DNA of 64,000 bases from Mactra quadrangularis (taxonomy: Eukaryota > Mollusca > Bivalvia > Venerida > Mactridae), in the NCBI GenBank assembly GCA_025267735.1, contig CM046305.1:39453108-39517107 (forward strand), written 5' to 3'. A program made the translations under genes and the position numbers. Under the pieces are notes generated by a model that saw nothing but the letters and a program-made list of their open reading frames with translations, had not been told where the DNA came from and did not search any database. Positions 12,701 through 27,700 of this stretch are shown piece by piece (positions within the stretch are counted from its first letter, which is position 1; each line of letters begins with the position of its first letter).

Positions 12701-15700
12701 TTTATTTATATCTATTCCTTGTAATATAAGATGTGAGTAAAACATTTCAGCAGGGTCCAATTCTCTGATGTTTCAATATTTTCATATTTCTGTGGACAAA
12801 ATTTCTACGGTCTACGAATTTTCCAATAAATGATAGTTTTTTTACAACGTAAAATTGCCATAAAAAAGTATGTGGATAAAAATGCTAAGTGTGAACATTT
12901 CAGACGTGCTATTACTGTTGTATTAGAAGTCAGTATTGTTTAATAATATAATATGGAATATTTTGTATTGTAGAAAAATATATGTGGACTTCAAATATAC
13001 ATTGAACATATTATATTTTTATTGTTTACAAATTGTAACCACTTATACAGATTTTTATGTTTGTTATGTTTTTATTTACCTTAGATAACAATATGTTCAA
13101 TTTCAGAATTCATTCATCATTGACAAAATATGACTGCTATAAATAAACATTAGTAATAAAATGATTGATTATCAACATTGTACTTTTCAATTGGCATGAT
13201 TTCAAAGTTATTCAAATACAATAATGTATAAAAAAAGACAGAATAACATATTGTTTAGTGTTGGTTAATTGACTTAGCCTTTTTTATTTGTTAATATTTT
13301 TTATTGCAGCTAGTGATCCTATTCCTGGACTGAACATGAAAGTAGTCATGAAACACATTACAATTGAAAAGGAAGGCGATGTTGAAAAGATGAGATCTAT
13401 TACTAATGTATGTATGTTTATATATATGAAAGGGATAGTAATTATATGTAAAGCAGGAACATGGCACAGTGGCTGAGCCTGGGATTGATCTGAATATTCC
13501 TATTCTATTCCTTACAGTGGCTGGTTGCTTAAATTAATTACATTGACTATTTAGTATTGATTTTCTTCCATAAAGGTACATTGTTAACTCCTTATTGAAG
13601 GGTTGGCTTGTACATTTATGTACATGTAAATAAGTTTCCTGGAAAGCTGGTGAGAGTTGATAAATAGTTGATTCAACAATACTGAAACAGTAGATTAAAC
13701 AATACTATTTTACCTTTAATTTGATTATCTTTGGAGTTCTAGAACAATCAAGACACACCAATTCCATCGACTTCACCATTGAACTAATGAAATACTTCAT
13801 ATTAAAGTTCAAATTAAGACAATATTTCACAATATCGCGTTCAAAGTAAAATTACCTTCATTAAAACGACGTTAACGTAACTAACGCTGACGTTGTGATT
13901 AAAGCATTTGTTGCAAAAATATGAAGAAGCGGACTTATGTTAAATTAATTTTGAACTGATCAGATGCTGAGTATCACAAGAAATTAATTAAGAACTGGAA
14001 AGAAACTACAAAATTAATTTTACAAGAAAATTACATACATAACCCAAAATCACAGCGTCAGCGCAACGTAATATAAACGTCGTTGTTTTGAAGGTAATTT
14101 TACTTTGAAAGTGATATTGTGAAAAACTGAGAACGTTCACTTTCCTTTTTTCTTTCATTAAAATGACCCAAAAAGTGTGTAGTTTTCAAAAATCGCGATA
14201 AGAATTTGACCACCGTTCTGCATTTATTTGAAAATAAACGTTATAACTCGGCAATTGGTGAAACCTTTTAGACGTGAAAACCCTAAATTCAGTGATGAAA
14301 TGTACAATCTTTACGACTGACGTGATGTTAAGATAATCGGAACAAAATATTTGTATGCAACAACATTTCAGAAACATTTTGGTATAAATATCATTGGCCT
14401 TTGACACTCAATACTTTAAATATATGGGTTTAATGTACTTGCATGCCTGTTTTTAGCGCGAACGATTGTGACGTTCGTGACGTCGTGAAACGACAACGTC
14501 GCTTAGGTTACCAAGAAAACAAACAAGAAGCATGAAGGTATCTGCTTGCTAACTTTTTTTATAATCGGCGAACATAATATTTTTTTTCGTTTTTCCCTCC
14601 GAGTAAGGTACCGACCCACCTTAATCAATATAACTGATTACTAGTAAATAACTATCATCTCTTAAAAATTTTGGTTAATCTATTGTACATAATTCAGTTT
14701 TGTAATCTTGTAACTGCTTTTAGCGAACTTGAGCACAAAGTGCTGAAGATGAACGATTTTTGGGGGAGGGGTCAAATATGCGATAGTGCGCACGATGTTC
14801 GTGACAGCGAGAGTGTGTGCCTGCCTGCACCAGTCCGTCCGTTGTCAACAATTTTTATATGCCCGTTTTGGGTCAATGGTCAGATCACAGGGGCATCATA
14901 TTGAAAAACCTTGTCTGGACAATAACTCAACAACGACTGTACCTTGGTTCACAAAATTTTATGTGATGATAGCCCTTGTGTCAAGGATGTGCCCTTTAGG
15001 TTTTTGGGTCCCAGATTCTGAGGTCGAGGTCACAGAGGCATCATATGGAAAAAATTTGTCCAGAAAATAACTGAACCACCAATGTATCTAGGTTCACCAA
15101 ATTTTATGTGAGAGTAGCCCATGTGTCAAGGATATGCCCTATTGGTTTTGGGGCCCCTGGGTCAAAAGTCAAGGTCACAGGGGCATCATATTGATAAACA
15201 TTGTCCAGGTAATAACTCAACAATGACTGTACCTAGGTTCACTAAATTTCACGTGAGAGTAGCCCATGTGTCAAGGTTGTGCCTTATCAGTTTTGGGGAA
15301 ACAGGGTCAAATTTAAACCTTCAACCAGAAGATATCAAATTACCAAGCAGTGACTTCAATTGTTCAATCAATGGAAGTAATGCTATATTTAATAAGTAAC
15401 ATGAAATAAGTTCACCAAATTTTATGTGAGGGTAGCCCATGTGTCAAGGATATTCCCAATTGGTTTTGAGGCCCCTGGGTCAAAGGTCAAGGTCACAGGG
15501 GCATCATATGGAAAAACCTTGTCCGGACAATAACTATACACCAATTGTTTCTAGGTTAACCAAATTTTATGTGGATTAGCCCATTTGTCAAGGAGTAATG
15601 TGTTGATAGCTCTTTGATTGAGGATGTTCCCTTTTGATTTGGAGACCCTAGGGTCAAAAGTCAAAGTCACTGGGACTTACTTTATATTGAAACATTTTCC

Positions 15701-18700
15701 GGACAATAACTCAATAATGATTGTACCTAGGTTCACCAAATTTTATTTAAGGGTAGCCTTAATGTCTAGCATATGGCCATTTGGTTTTATGCCCCTGGGT
15801 CAAATCTCAAGGTCACAAGGAAATCATGAGGAAAAGCCATGTCCAACAACTAACTTTTTCTAAGATTACCAAATTTTATGTATCAATACTCTTTGGGTCA
15901 AGGGTGTGAACTTTTGGTTCTGAGGCCCCAGGGTCAAGGTCACTGGAAGTTTGTATAGGAAAACTTTGTGCTGGTGATAACTCAACCATGGCTGTACCAA
16001 GGTTCTCACAATCTTTGCTTTGGATAGCCCTCCAGTTAAGGATGGCACCTATTCCGAGATACAGGGGTCATTGGTCAAGGTCACAGGGACTTCATATGAT
16101 ATAGAACACGGCATGGACTGCACACGGGCGTATAATGCCCAACCCAGCCGTCTCTTGGTTTTAAAAGTTGTCATGTCAAAAACCATTGAGTCTTAAGTTA
16201 GACAGGCACAAAAGTTATTGTTTTGTATTGCTTATAGCCGTATCAGTCAACTTTTCTTTTATTATTAAAGAAATTAGCAAACTGTTCAAAAGACAAATTT
16301 ATGAATATTTTTTTTTTAATTTGAGAAATTTAATTTAAATTTAATTTGCCCGTTTTGTTCCTATTTTTTGTCATCCTATTTTTTTCCTCGCCATTTTCCA
16401 AAGTTTCTCAACATGCTGCACACACTGTCCAGCCCTGTACACGAATAATACAGGCAGGAACAATAAAGTGAAATTGTACATATAGGGACAATAAAATTTT
16501 AGATATGATTATACATATAGGAAAATGAAATTTGAAATAGAATTTTACGTATAGGAACAATAAGAAATAAAATAGAATTCTACCTATAAGAAAATAAAAT
16601 TTATAATAGAATTCTATATAGAAGAAATACAAGATAAGATAAAATTCTACGTTATAGGAACAATAAAATGTAAATAAGAATTCTACATGTTGGAACAATA
16701 CAATGTAAAATAGAATTCTGCATAATTTGGCATGCAGCAACACAAGAATATGCTTGAAAAAGATTGCGTCAAATTATGCCCCTGTGGTAAAAATTGACCC
16801 CGCCCCTGGGACCCTTTAGATTTACTTAGAGTAATATAAGGAAAATGTGAAAACAAATCATTTCAAAAGCTTCAAGGCTAAAGGCTTTGATAGTTGGCGT
16901 GTAAGATCATATAAAGGTTCTCTACAAAGTTTTGCCCTTGGGATAAAAATTGGCCCCGCCCTAGGGGTCATTAGATTTATGTATGGTTGTATAAGGAAAT
17001 GCTAAAAAGCTTCTTTCCTAAAACGACGAGGCATAGAGCTTCCATATTTGATATGTTGTATTTTCTTTAGGTCTTCTACAAAGATTGTTGAAATAATGCT
17101 ACTTTGTTAAAAATTGGTCTCTCCCCAGGGATCACTGTTTTCATTAGCTGAAACTGTTAAACAATCATTTGTCAGATGCCCGAAGCATCCAGTTCTCGGG
17201 TGAGCTGCCCAGGGTCTTCAGGACCTGATTGACGTTTTTATGAATTTTTCCATCAATGTTATCAAGAATTTTTTATTGAAATATTATTTGTAATTCAGAG
17301 TGGTTCACATATATCACAAAGCTTGAATTGTAAAGCATGGGCTTGATTTTTTATTACCATTATACATTTTTTCAGGAAAAGCTTGCATCAAGAACAATGC
17401 ATTTTGGAATAGTACCATTGCTAATGTATAGATCTGATGGTAGTGTTGAAGGAAGAAGGTTAGTATAGTTTCTGTGACATTTTCCGAAGTATCTTACACC
17501 CCTCGTGGCTAAGTCAGTAAAGTCTCAATAAGGAATCAAGGTGCCTATGGTTCTGTTTTTTAGGAAAAACCCCTTAAAGCCAGTGTAACTATTGGGTATC
17601 TTGAGAATCTAAGGTAATTTCCTGTCGAGCTGTTCAACCAACTGCTATCCAATAGCTTCAACAGACCCTCTTAGAGGAGTGGGATCAAATTCCTGTAGAT
17701 GCCATATGTAGGCTACATGGAGATCATCTTTGCCTATTTCTTCTTTATCACCAATGCCCTTGAACATAAAAAGACATCATTATCGGGATGACACTGTTGT
17801 CAGGATGCAATGATTTATTAGCTCATAAAATACATAAAAGTACACCTATTTATATCACTTCGAATTAGGTAAATATTGTATACCGATAAAAAAGTATGTA
17901 TACATTGTAATTGAATAAGTGATCCTTATCAAGTTAAGAGTTGTATATACATTACAAGTACTTACTTAACGTGGACCATGATCCCGCGATTTCAATCAGG
18001 TCCATGTATCTTGTTAATACTTTCAGATCATTTTACTTCATTACACCCTACATGGAGAATGGTAACTTATATGAAGCGATTCAAAATGACAAAAAAGCGA
18101 CAGTGAGTGAGAAAAAACTAACTCTTGATATTAGATTAATGATACTTTATCATATTGCTTCTGCTATTCATTTTTTACATACACCAGTAGATAAATTCAG
18201 GTATGCTTATTTCAGTTTTTTATGTCAACTATTGTTTGTTTTCTCTTATTTAACTTGCTTTCGTAACATGAGAGTACTTATCAAGGCATACACAATATTA
18301 ATAATCTTGAATTAAACCTGTTTTTCTGTGACTAAATTGCTTCCCGTTTACAAATGTGACGGCAACATTGCTTTAAACCACTGGTAGCTAGTTGGCAGAA
18401 AAAGCTGTCTACCTAACTGTAGTATGAAATAGTACTACCTGCCTGCAAATTATTCTCTGGGCCTTAAACTTGTTTTACTACTGTTTTTTCCGAGATATGT
18501 CTGTGTAAAGAATCTGTGTACTAAATTTTTATACGCCCGTTTTGAAAAAAAACGGTCGTATTATGTGATGATGTTGTCCGTCTGTCCGTCCGTCCGTCCG
18601 TCTGACTGTCTGTCTGCCCGTGAACAATTGCTTGTCCGGGTGATAACTCAAGAAAGGATGTACCTAGGTTCCTCAAATTTTATGTGTGAATAGCCCTTGG

Positions 18701-21700
18701 GAAGAAGAGCTTCCCTAATGATTTTGAGATCCCAGGGTCAAAGGTCAAGGTCACTGGAACTTAGAATAGGAAAACCATGTCCGGAGGATAACTCAAGAAT
18801 TACTTTACCTCTATTGATCAGATAATATGGAGAAGTTTCTGGCCTTGTAAAGGGTAGGTGAGTACTGGTTATAGACAATGATTCAGGAAAGCTAGGTTAA
18901 GTGCGCTGGACACCGTTAAATGACCTAAAATTGTGTTGACATGGCGTTAACTCCAATTAATGAATAAACAATGTACATGTACCTAGGTTAACCAAATTTT
19001 ATGTGAAAGTAGCCCGTGTGTCAAGTATTTATGTGTTGATAGCCCTTTGGAAGAGGATGTTCCCTTTTGATTTTGAGACCCCAGGTTCAAAGGTCAAAGT
19101 CACTGGGACTTAATTTATATTAAAACATTTTCCGGACAATAACTCAATAATGACTGTACCTAGGTTTACCAAATTTCATGTAAGGGTAGCCTAAATGTCA
19201 AGCATATGCCTCTTTGGTTTTTAGGCCCTGGGTCAAAGGTCAGGATCATGAGGAAAAACCTTGTCCAACAACCAACTTTATCAAAGATCACCAATTTTTA
19301 TGTATCGATACTCTTTGGGTCAAGTATGTGAACTTTTGGTTCTGAGGCCCCAGGGTCAAGGTCACTTGAAGTTTATATGGAAAACTTTGTGCTGGTGATA
19401 ACTCAACCATGGCTGTATCTAGGTTCTCAAAATCTTGCTTTGGATAGCCCTTCAGTTAAGGGTGTGACCTATTCTGAGATTCGGGAGTCATTGATCAAGG
19501 TCACAGGGACTTCATGTGAGATAGAACACAGCATCGACTGCACACGGGCGTATAATGCCTCGCCCAGTGGAGATAATCATCCTTTAAGATGTCATCAATT
19601 TGATGTTATATTTTCTCTACAGAAATATAGGACTATATTTTCATCTAATAAATTCATTAAAAAACACTATGTTTCTTTGTTTAACATAATCCTATCATTA
19701 AAAATATAAATAAAGTAAAAAATACTATTTCAGAGGTGTAGTATGTCATATGGATATAAAGACTTTGAACATTGTTTTGGATAAGTATTATAATGCTCGG
19801 CTTATTGACTTTGGACTTGCTAGAGAAATGGCCGAGGGAGATGTCTCAGCCGGTACAGCTCTCACAACAATTCCTGGCACAGAAGGTTATTTCCCCACAA
19901 AAACATTCAAACAATACAATAGATTCTCTGACTACTACAGCTTTGGTGTAGGTGAGTATGCTGCCATTTTTCTTTAACTTATTAAGCATTAAGATTTATT
20001 AATTGTTATAATAAAAACCTAAATGATCAAATAACCCAACCATATATTATAAAAAAATAATTTTCAAATCAATTTTTACTGCGCTTGCTGTCCTTGTGAG
20101 CTCATTTCAGCTATGGCGATAAATGAAAACTTAGAGTAGCTATTTGCAAGTCTATATACTGATCAAATATTCCGAGTATTTAACATGGACAGGTGAAAGT
20201 GCTGCTGATGTCCAGTCAACATTCATTGTCTGAGGTATATTTTGGCAGCAAAAAGTTGATCCATAAGTTGTCAATGGAGAGACCCATTTGTTGTATCAAA
20301 CTATTGAACCAATATTAACTTATATTCATGATTGGCATACATCATTGGTCAAAATCAATCACTAGGATAATACTACGTTGATCCCCTTTAAATTCTAATT
20401 TGTATTACTATATTTGCTTCTCCATTTTGACAGAAAAATGATAGAGCATGAAGTAAGTTTAGTCCATTTTTTCTCAACTGTCTAAATTTTAATGATATCA
20501 CGGTGATTGCGTACACACTATCACGATATTACATGTTTTAAAAATAACAAGAAATCACGGTCAAATTATGTATGCTTTGACAGTTGATTAAAAACGAACA
20601 ATATGCCAACTTTAATTATCAATTGTACATATTTATTATGTTTCAGTAATATTGGAGCTTCTGACCGGTATTAAGCCTGTTGATGGAACAAGCCACCTCA
20701 AATCTTACAACGAGTTCAGAATAAAGATGAGTTTGGAGGTATTTGTTTAATACATTCAGTTGGTGTTGTTTGTTTTTAAAGATAAGATCGTTCAATTGTT
20801 AAATGGCATAACTCTATATCTATATTGGTCTAGCATACTATTGAACATTTAAAGACTATAGGTAAACATTACCACTGCTATTGTTGACACATGATACAAA
20901 AATTGTTCTAATCATGCTCCTGTGTCAACATTGGCCCTAAGGGCTCACAAGGTTTACAGGGAGTTATTTAAGGGAAATTTAAAACTGTTTCAACTAAATC
21001 TGTCAGTTTAAGAGCATTATGTACGTATTTGGCATGTAGCATCACCTATGGTTTTCTACAAAGATTGTTTAAGTTATACCTCTGGGATCAAACTTGGCTC
21101 TGCCTCTAGGGTCATGCTTTTTTCATACGTAACTAAAACTGTGAAGCCTAGAGTTTTTGGCCATGTGTCAATACTTTTTTTAAAACCCAATTACTTCAAA
21201 TTTTGAATGATCAGATTTATACAAGTTATACCTCTTGTTCAAGAAGGCTTGTAGATGAATAGGGGAATCTTATAACTCAGTTTTACTTAATTTTTCACAT
21301 TTGTCATTGAAATATAATATAGTAGTGTATTAGCATACTTGCTCACCAAATTAGTCATTTTTTAATATTCTCCATGGATAGAGAAATATTCAGTTATCAG
21401 CCAAAAGTTCGTACAGTGGCATTTTTGAACCTCAAGGAAGTGACATAAAACAACAAAGTTCGATGCCACTTGTATACAAGCTCCCTGCTACACTTCCTGT
21501 CCTCTTTTTCCTTCATCACATGCGTCTGAGTAGGTGTGTGACCAAGATTATGGCAAAATTTTATCACAGATTGAAATTCCATTTTAGACGTCGACGTCAT
21601 TTTGATTTCATCTCAACTTTCTAATCTTGAGAAAAACGTTATTATGATGCTGCAAGTTTCCAAACAATGTAAACACAGTGACGTCATGACGTCATACAAG

Positions 21701-24700
21701 CATCTCTCAAAATTGCGCAATTTTGTTTCAATGTCAAATTGGATAAAACATAATTTATTGCCAAAAAATAAGTAATTAATTTATGCTCCCCCGCTTCATC
21801 GTTCTATGGGTTGTTATAGCAACGCTGTACTAGGCTACTACTTGAATACGAATATAATACATGTAGTTTTGTGTTTTATTGATGTTAAACTACCATACTG
21901 GTAAATGATTAGATTGAGAGATTGATATTAAGAAAGTAATGGACCTACTGTACGAACTTTTGGCTTCACCCTCGTATATGGGGTTATAGTTACAAAGTAC
22001 TGCATGTAATACCAGCTTACATTTCTTAGTCAAATGTGTACATGTACTCATTTTCCAATAATTATCTTTTGTTTCAATTCAGGAAGAGTAAACACTGGTT
22101 GTGTATTTTAATCCTATACTGGTCAGGGCATGGAAAAAATTGTCATTTTTTTATCTTAACGAGATAGGTTTTATAACAAGTGTTTAAATACAGAAATTGT
22201 AAAATATCTGCATCATTCTGCCTTTTAACAGTAACATTTTACTAGATTTTGATTTTTTAAACATGCAGACTGAGGTTAATTACACAAATATAGGAACTTT
22301 CTTATTGGGCCGTCCATATCATGACCCCTAGAATTTAGATACTTCAAACAACAATAAGTGTCATCGTTAATAGGCCTAAAAGGGAAGAGGGTATGAGCGA
22401 GTCAGGTTATGAGACAAGCTGTTTATCCTTACTTCTGGGAAATGCCAATAGATATTATCTTCAGTCACATTATCTACTCTAGCTTGATGCAAATGTGTTC
22501 TTATTTGCCAGCAACTGGTCTTCTTATGTAATATAACTGTCTGATAGACCACAACATACTTTAGAAATAAGGAGGCCATCAGTATTTCAGTCTCTTACTC
22601 ACTTTATAGATCTGTTATGATCAGTTTAATTAAATAACCTTTCTTACAGTTTTTTTTTAAAAAATCCTGAAAATCATTTCAGCTTAGTTTTAAAATGTCT
22701 CATTTTCCCACTATAAAAATCATTTAAAGTCCGATACTGTCGGGTACGAATGCTTTACAATTTATTCTGAGTGACGATTTCAACTACTGTTGGATTATTT
22801 CAACGATTATTTCCAAAACCCTTTTTTGCCAATATTTTTTTAGTTTTGCCTACTTGTGCCGTTTTTCTCTTGATTTGGGAAATGTCATCAAAAGGAACGA
22901 TTGGGAATGGTCCGTTGACATGATTAGAAAGAGTCCGAATTTCATTGGGAATGGGTCCGTTTTCTGGACCCTTTTTAAGAAAGGAAAAATACGCTGCTGA
23001 CCTGTTAAAACACGTGATTCACAAGTAAAAGATTGAGCATTAATGCTTGCTAAAAGTTCTTTACTGTTCCATTTGCTACAACAAATGTGAGATCGAATTT
23101 CTTAAGTATAAGTCAGGCATAGAACCCTTTGTTCCTTGTTTATTTTTGTAAGCATTAATTTTATTGGTTTTTTTTTTCAGAGTATGTGGAAAAGTGAAGA
23201 TAAAAAGAAAAGACATATTGATGCTGCCGAAGAGTTGTATAAGTTATCTGTAAGATGTCGCAACAGTTTCAAGAAAGAAGATAAAAACATAGAACCAATT
23301 AATTCATCTAAAGATATAGTAGACAAAATCCATGTAAGATATTTTATCATTTTTATACGCCCGAAGTAAAGTTCGGACGTATTATAATTGGGCTTAGTCC
23401 GTTACCAACATCATGTCCGCTCAAAATCTTGATAAGTTTCTGAGTGACATTCATGGTACTTGGTTTGTAGATCGGTCACTCAGTAGATGAACCCTATACA
23501 TTTTAGGGCCATGAGGTTAAATGTCGAGGTCACAGTAGCATTGAATGCAAAAACCGCCCCGCTCAATGTCTTAGAATAAGAAAATCTTGTCCGGACTATA
23601 ACTGAAAAAAGACTGTACTTAGGTTCACCAAATGTTGATAATGGATAGCCCTTTGGTCATGGACGGATCGTATTAATTTTGAGACCCCAAGGTCAAAGGT
23701 AAAGGTCACCGGGACTTAATATCAGGAAAAACCTTTGTTTGTAATATAACTCTACAACAGATTCACTTACATTCACCAAATTTTATTTGTTGATAGCCTC
23801 GGGTCAAGGATGTGCCCTATTGATTTGAGACCTTAGGGTGAAAAGGTCAGGGTCACTGGGACTTTAAATATGAAAACTTTGTCTGGACGATAGCCCAACA
23901 AAGACTGTAGCTAGGTTCACCAAATTTTATTTGTTGATTTTGAGACCCCAGAGTCAAAGTCAAGATCTTCGGGACGTAAAATATGAAAACTTTGTCCGTA
24001 CGATAACTCAACAAGGACTGTACTTAGGTACAAATTTTAACTATGGTTAGATCTTTTGTCAATGATGTGCTTTATAGATTTTGAGACCCCAAGGTCAAAG
24101 ATCAAGGTCACTGGTTAAGATATGACTTTGTCCAGTGAATTCCTTAACAGCCACTTCACCTAGGTTCATCAATTTTTTGTGTAGATAGCCTTTGTGTAAA
24201 GTGTCCTTCTGGTCCGGGAGCTCGGGGTCAAAGGTCAAGGTCCCTGGGATTCATAATAAGAATTTTTTTCGGACAATAACTTCACAACATATTCACTTAG
24301 GCTATCCACACATAAAAATTTGGTAAACCTATGTGTAAATGGTGTGCCCTTTTGGTTCTTAGTTTCTGGGGTCAAAGATCATGATGGCTTAGACTTCTTA
24401 CGGAAAAATATTGTCTAGACGATAACTCAACAACTGATTTACTTAGGTTTGCCAAACTTTAAATGTGTATAGCCCATGTGTCAAGTATGGGCTATAATGA
24501 ATCTGTGACCCAGTGGTTAAAGTTTAAGGCCTCTGAGACACAAAATAGACCCAACATTTTGGTCAATAACTAAACAACAGTTTCACCCCAGTTCACCAAA
24601 TTTTATGTGTGGATAGTTCTTGGGTCAGGGATATCATATGCCCTATTGGCTCTGGGACCCTGGTTTCAAAGGTCAAGATCATTGGAAGTTCATGTTTGAA

Positions 24701-27700
24701 ACTTAATGTCGGTGTTAACTTGCCAAAGGCTGTACCTACGTTTATGAAATATTTGCTTTGGATAGACCACCAGTCAAAGATGCGACCTATTCATTTCGAG
24801 TCCCAAGAGTCATAGGCCAAGTTCACCGATACTTCGGTCGTATAATGCCCAACCCAGCGGCGGAGCTCTTGTTAATTCATTTAACCCGAGCATAATCTGT
24901 CTGCCAGTTGATTGTCTTACTTTATGACTTGAGGTCAGGTATCCCTGGTTGACCTACATACTTTCATGGATTATGACTATAGAATTCATTTAAGAGCGTT
25001 TCACCCTGCCTACCTCTGATACAAGCTTATCATCTTTCAATAACTGGCTAAGGTATGTGCTTTGTACTGCTTGTAGGGTGCAACCACTCCAAAAGGCATC
25101 TCTAAAGATCAACATATTTGAATTCCTCCTCGATTTTGCTCTATGTTTCACTTCTGACGAACAACACCTCTGCTGTGCGGTAAACGGCTGTTGAGATTCA
25201 TTATACCGTAACTGGTGTTACGATGTCATTAGATAGATCACAATTGACCAAGTCCAATTCTGTCTAATTATGATAAATTAACTAAATTAGTGTTTTCACT
25301 ATTACGTCAGTTAGCCTTTGACATGTAGAATAAAAACGTGTTGTTTAGGATAAATAATTACGAAGATGTTCGAGAGCTGTAAGCGGCTTAAACATATAAG
25401 TTAAAAAAACTGCATCAAATCTGGACCTATAAGTTATGAAATTGGATTTAAAACTTTATTAAGTATGTCTGTAAACAATAACGATCACAGACCATTATTA
25501 AATGTCATATACCAACTTGTGTTGCTATACCCCCGCAAACAAAGTTTTCGGGGGTATACTGGAATCACCCTGGTGGTTGGTTGGTTGGTTGGTTTGTTGG
25601 TCGCGTGGTCTGTCCCAAAAAATTAATACATTTGTTGTATGTTTATTTCTTAATGTATTTGAATAGAAGCTGTTATATACCATGATTTAATGGTGTATAC
25701 AAAACTCATATAACTATGGAAACATATCTCACTTGTTTAAAATATTTAATTGTGTTATATATGATATTGCATCTTTTTTATTTTTTTCAATTTAATTTGA
25801 TAACTGCATAGTATGCATGTTTCTCAAGAATTTTTTTTCTCAACCAATATTGATAGAGTTTTGCACACAAGTTCACATTCTTACAGTTGATGAGTGAATG
25901 CAGTTTATGATAATTTAAATTCAACTTGTGGCCATATTGAATTTGATTTAATTAAATAACAGTATTGTATGCTTATTTACATACACATTTTAAAAAGAAA
26001 TTGCGTACAAGGACTCACTATTAGGGCTTCAATTAGACCCGAGACCTCGGGTTTTGACGCACGAAAATTCGAAAATACCCCTTTTTGACCCTCATTAATT
26101 TCTTAACATATTTTAATTTATTTTAAGTTCGAATTCTTACAGTTGATGTGTACATGCACTTTTTATCAATTCCAATTCAAAATGGCTGACTGGCTGCCAT
26201 CTTGAATTTTTTTAATTTGATTTAATAACAGTAAGTATGCTTATTTCTCAATTTTTTTTCTTAACCAATTATGATAGAATTTTGCACACAAGTCCAAATT
26301 CTTACAGTTGATGTGTACATGTACTTTATATCAATTCCAATTCAAAATGGCGGACTGGCTGCCATCTGTATTTTTTTTATTTGATATTATAACAGTTTTG
26401 CATGCTTATTTCCATATGGATTTTGAGAAAAAATTGCATACAAGGTCTCACTATTACAGTTGATAAGTAAGACTTTCTTCACCATTTTATAATCAAAATG
26501 GCTGACTGGTGGCCGTCTTGAATTTTTATTTAAATTACTGTATAGTATGCTGTTTCTTACTCAAATTTCGCAAAATTGTGCACACATGTCTCTCTAATAT
26601 CTTGTGAAGCAAACATCTTTTTTTCTCAGCCCATTTTAATAAGATCGTCCTTACAAATTCTTGCTGGTGACATTTATATGTATTTTTTCTCAAATTCAAA
26701 TTGACAAACTAATGGCAATCTTGAATTTTTTATAATATTGGGAAGATAAGTTTAAATGTGATCACTCTTTGTCTGTTGTTCCATTTTACATTCTTAATGA
26801 CCAAATGGTGTTCATTTTCATGTAAAAATCATTTGAAATATGACAACTACTGTTCATTTTGCTTTTTTTTATCCATAGTAAATTACGCTGTAATTTGCTG
26901 TTTATTTCCAGTTTGATGTTTGCATCCTGGTTTTTATGCTTCTTACAACATTTACCCTTTTGGACTTCAACAATGTTGACTTGCGGTCATCTTGAAATGT
27001 TGCCGTTGTGGGGGTATTTTCGTCACCGGTGGCAGTTCTAGTTGTAAACTGTATCCTAAGTATTAATGTTGGTACAGTAAACCTGAGACATTATACACTC
27101 ATTAGAATGGCAACATACTGTAGCATACCGCTACGCCACATCATTCCCTTTATTCATCTTTTACCTCAATATAGCGATTCTTAGTCTTGTAAGGTTAATA
27201 TCAATATCTGCCACCTGGAGATTTAAATAATAGGCGATACCCCTAATCGTGTAATAGCCCTTGGTTATGTGTTGGCAAGGTTTTCTTAAACGTTGTAAAG
27301 CATCATTTTTCTTATTTTAACGTCGCATTCAACACATTTATAGGTCATATGCACGAGGATCAGCTCTTCCTACTATAGGTTGCCTGGGCACTTATCTAAC
27401 ACCAGTATTAACTTACCCAACCACGAGGCTGAGTCGGCTGACAACTCTTGTATAGGGTATGACTTCCTGCGACCGGGAGATCGCGGATTCGAAGTCAGAC
27501 ATGCTAACCACTAAGCGATGGCTGCGGCTACTTAAAAACCATCATTACGGAAGTAAAGCACGTTTTGTTTTCCAACAAATGGATTGAATGGATTTATTGC
27601 ATGTAAATAAATTAAATCACAAAACACAAGCATTTGACCTTTTTGATCCTGGGATCCATACGTCATATACATAAATTATTTTAACTTTATTTTTGTCACT

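Noticed and set aside
16408..16743. 111-codon minus-strand frame
   Set aside because: It follows a 46-bp AT-rich minisatellite; the Phe/Tyr/Leu-rich product is an artefact of the repeat.
17941..18026. Upstream part of the frame containing exon 7
   Set aside because: A pyrimidine-rich acceptor at 18025-18026 and phase matching with exon 6 place this in the intron.
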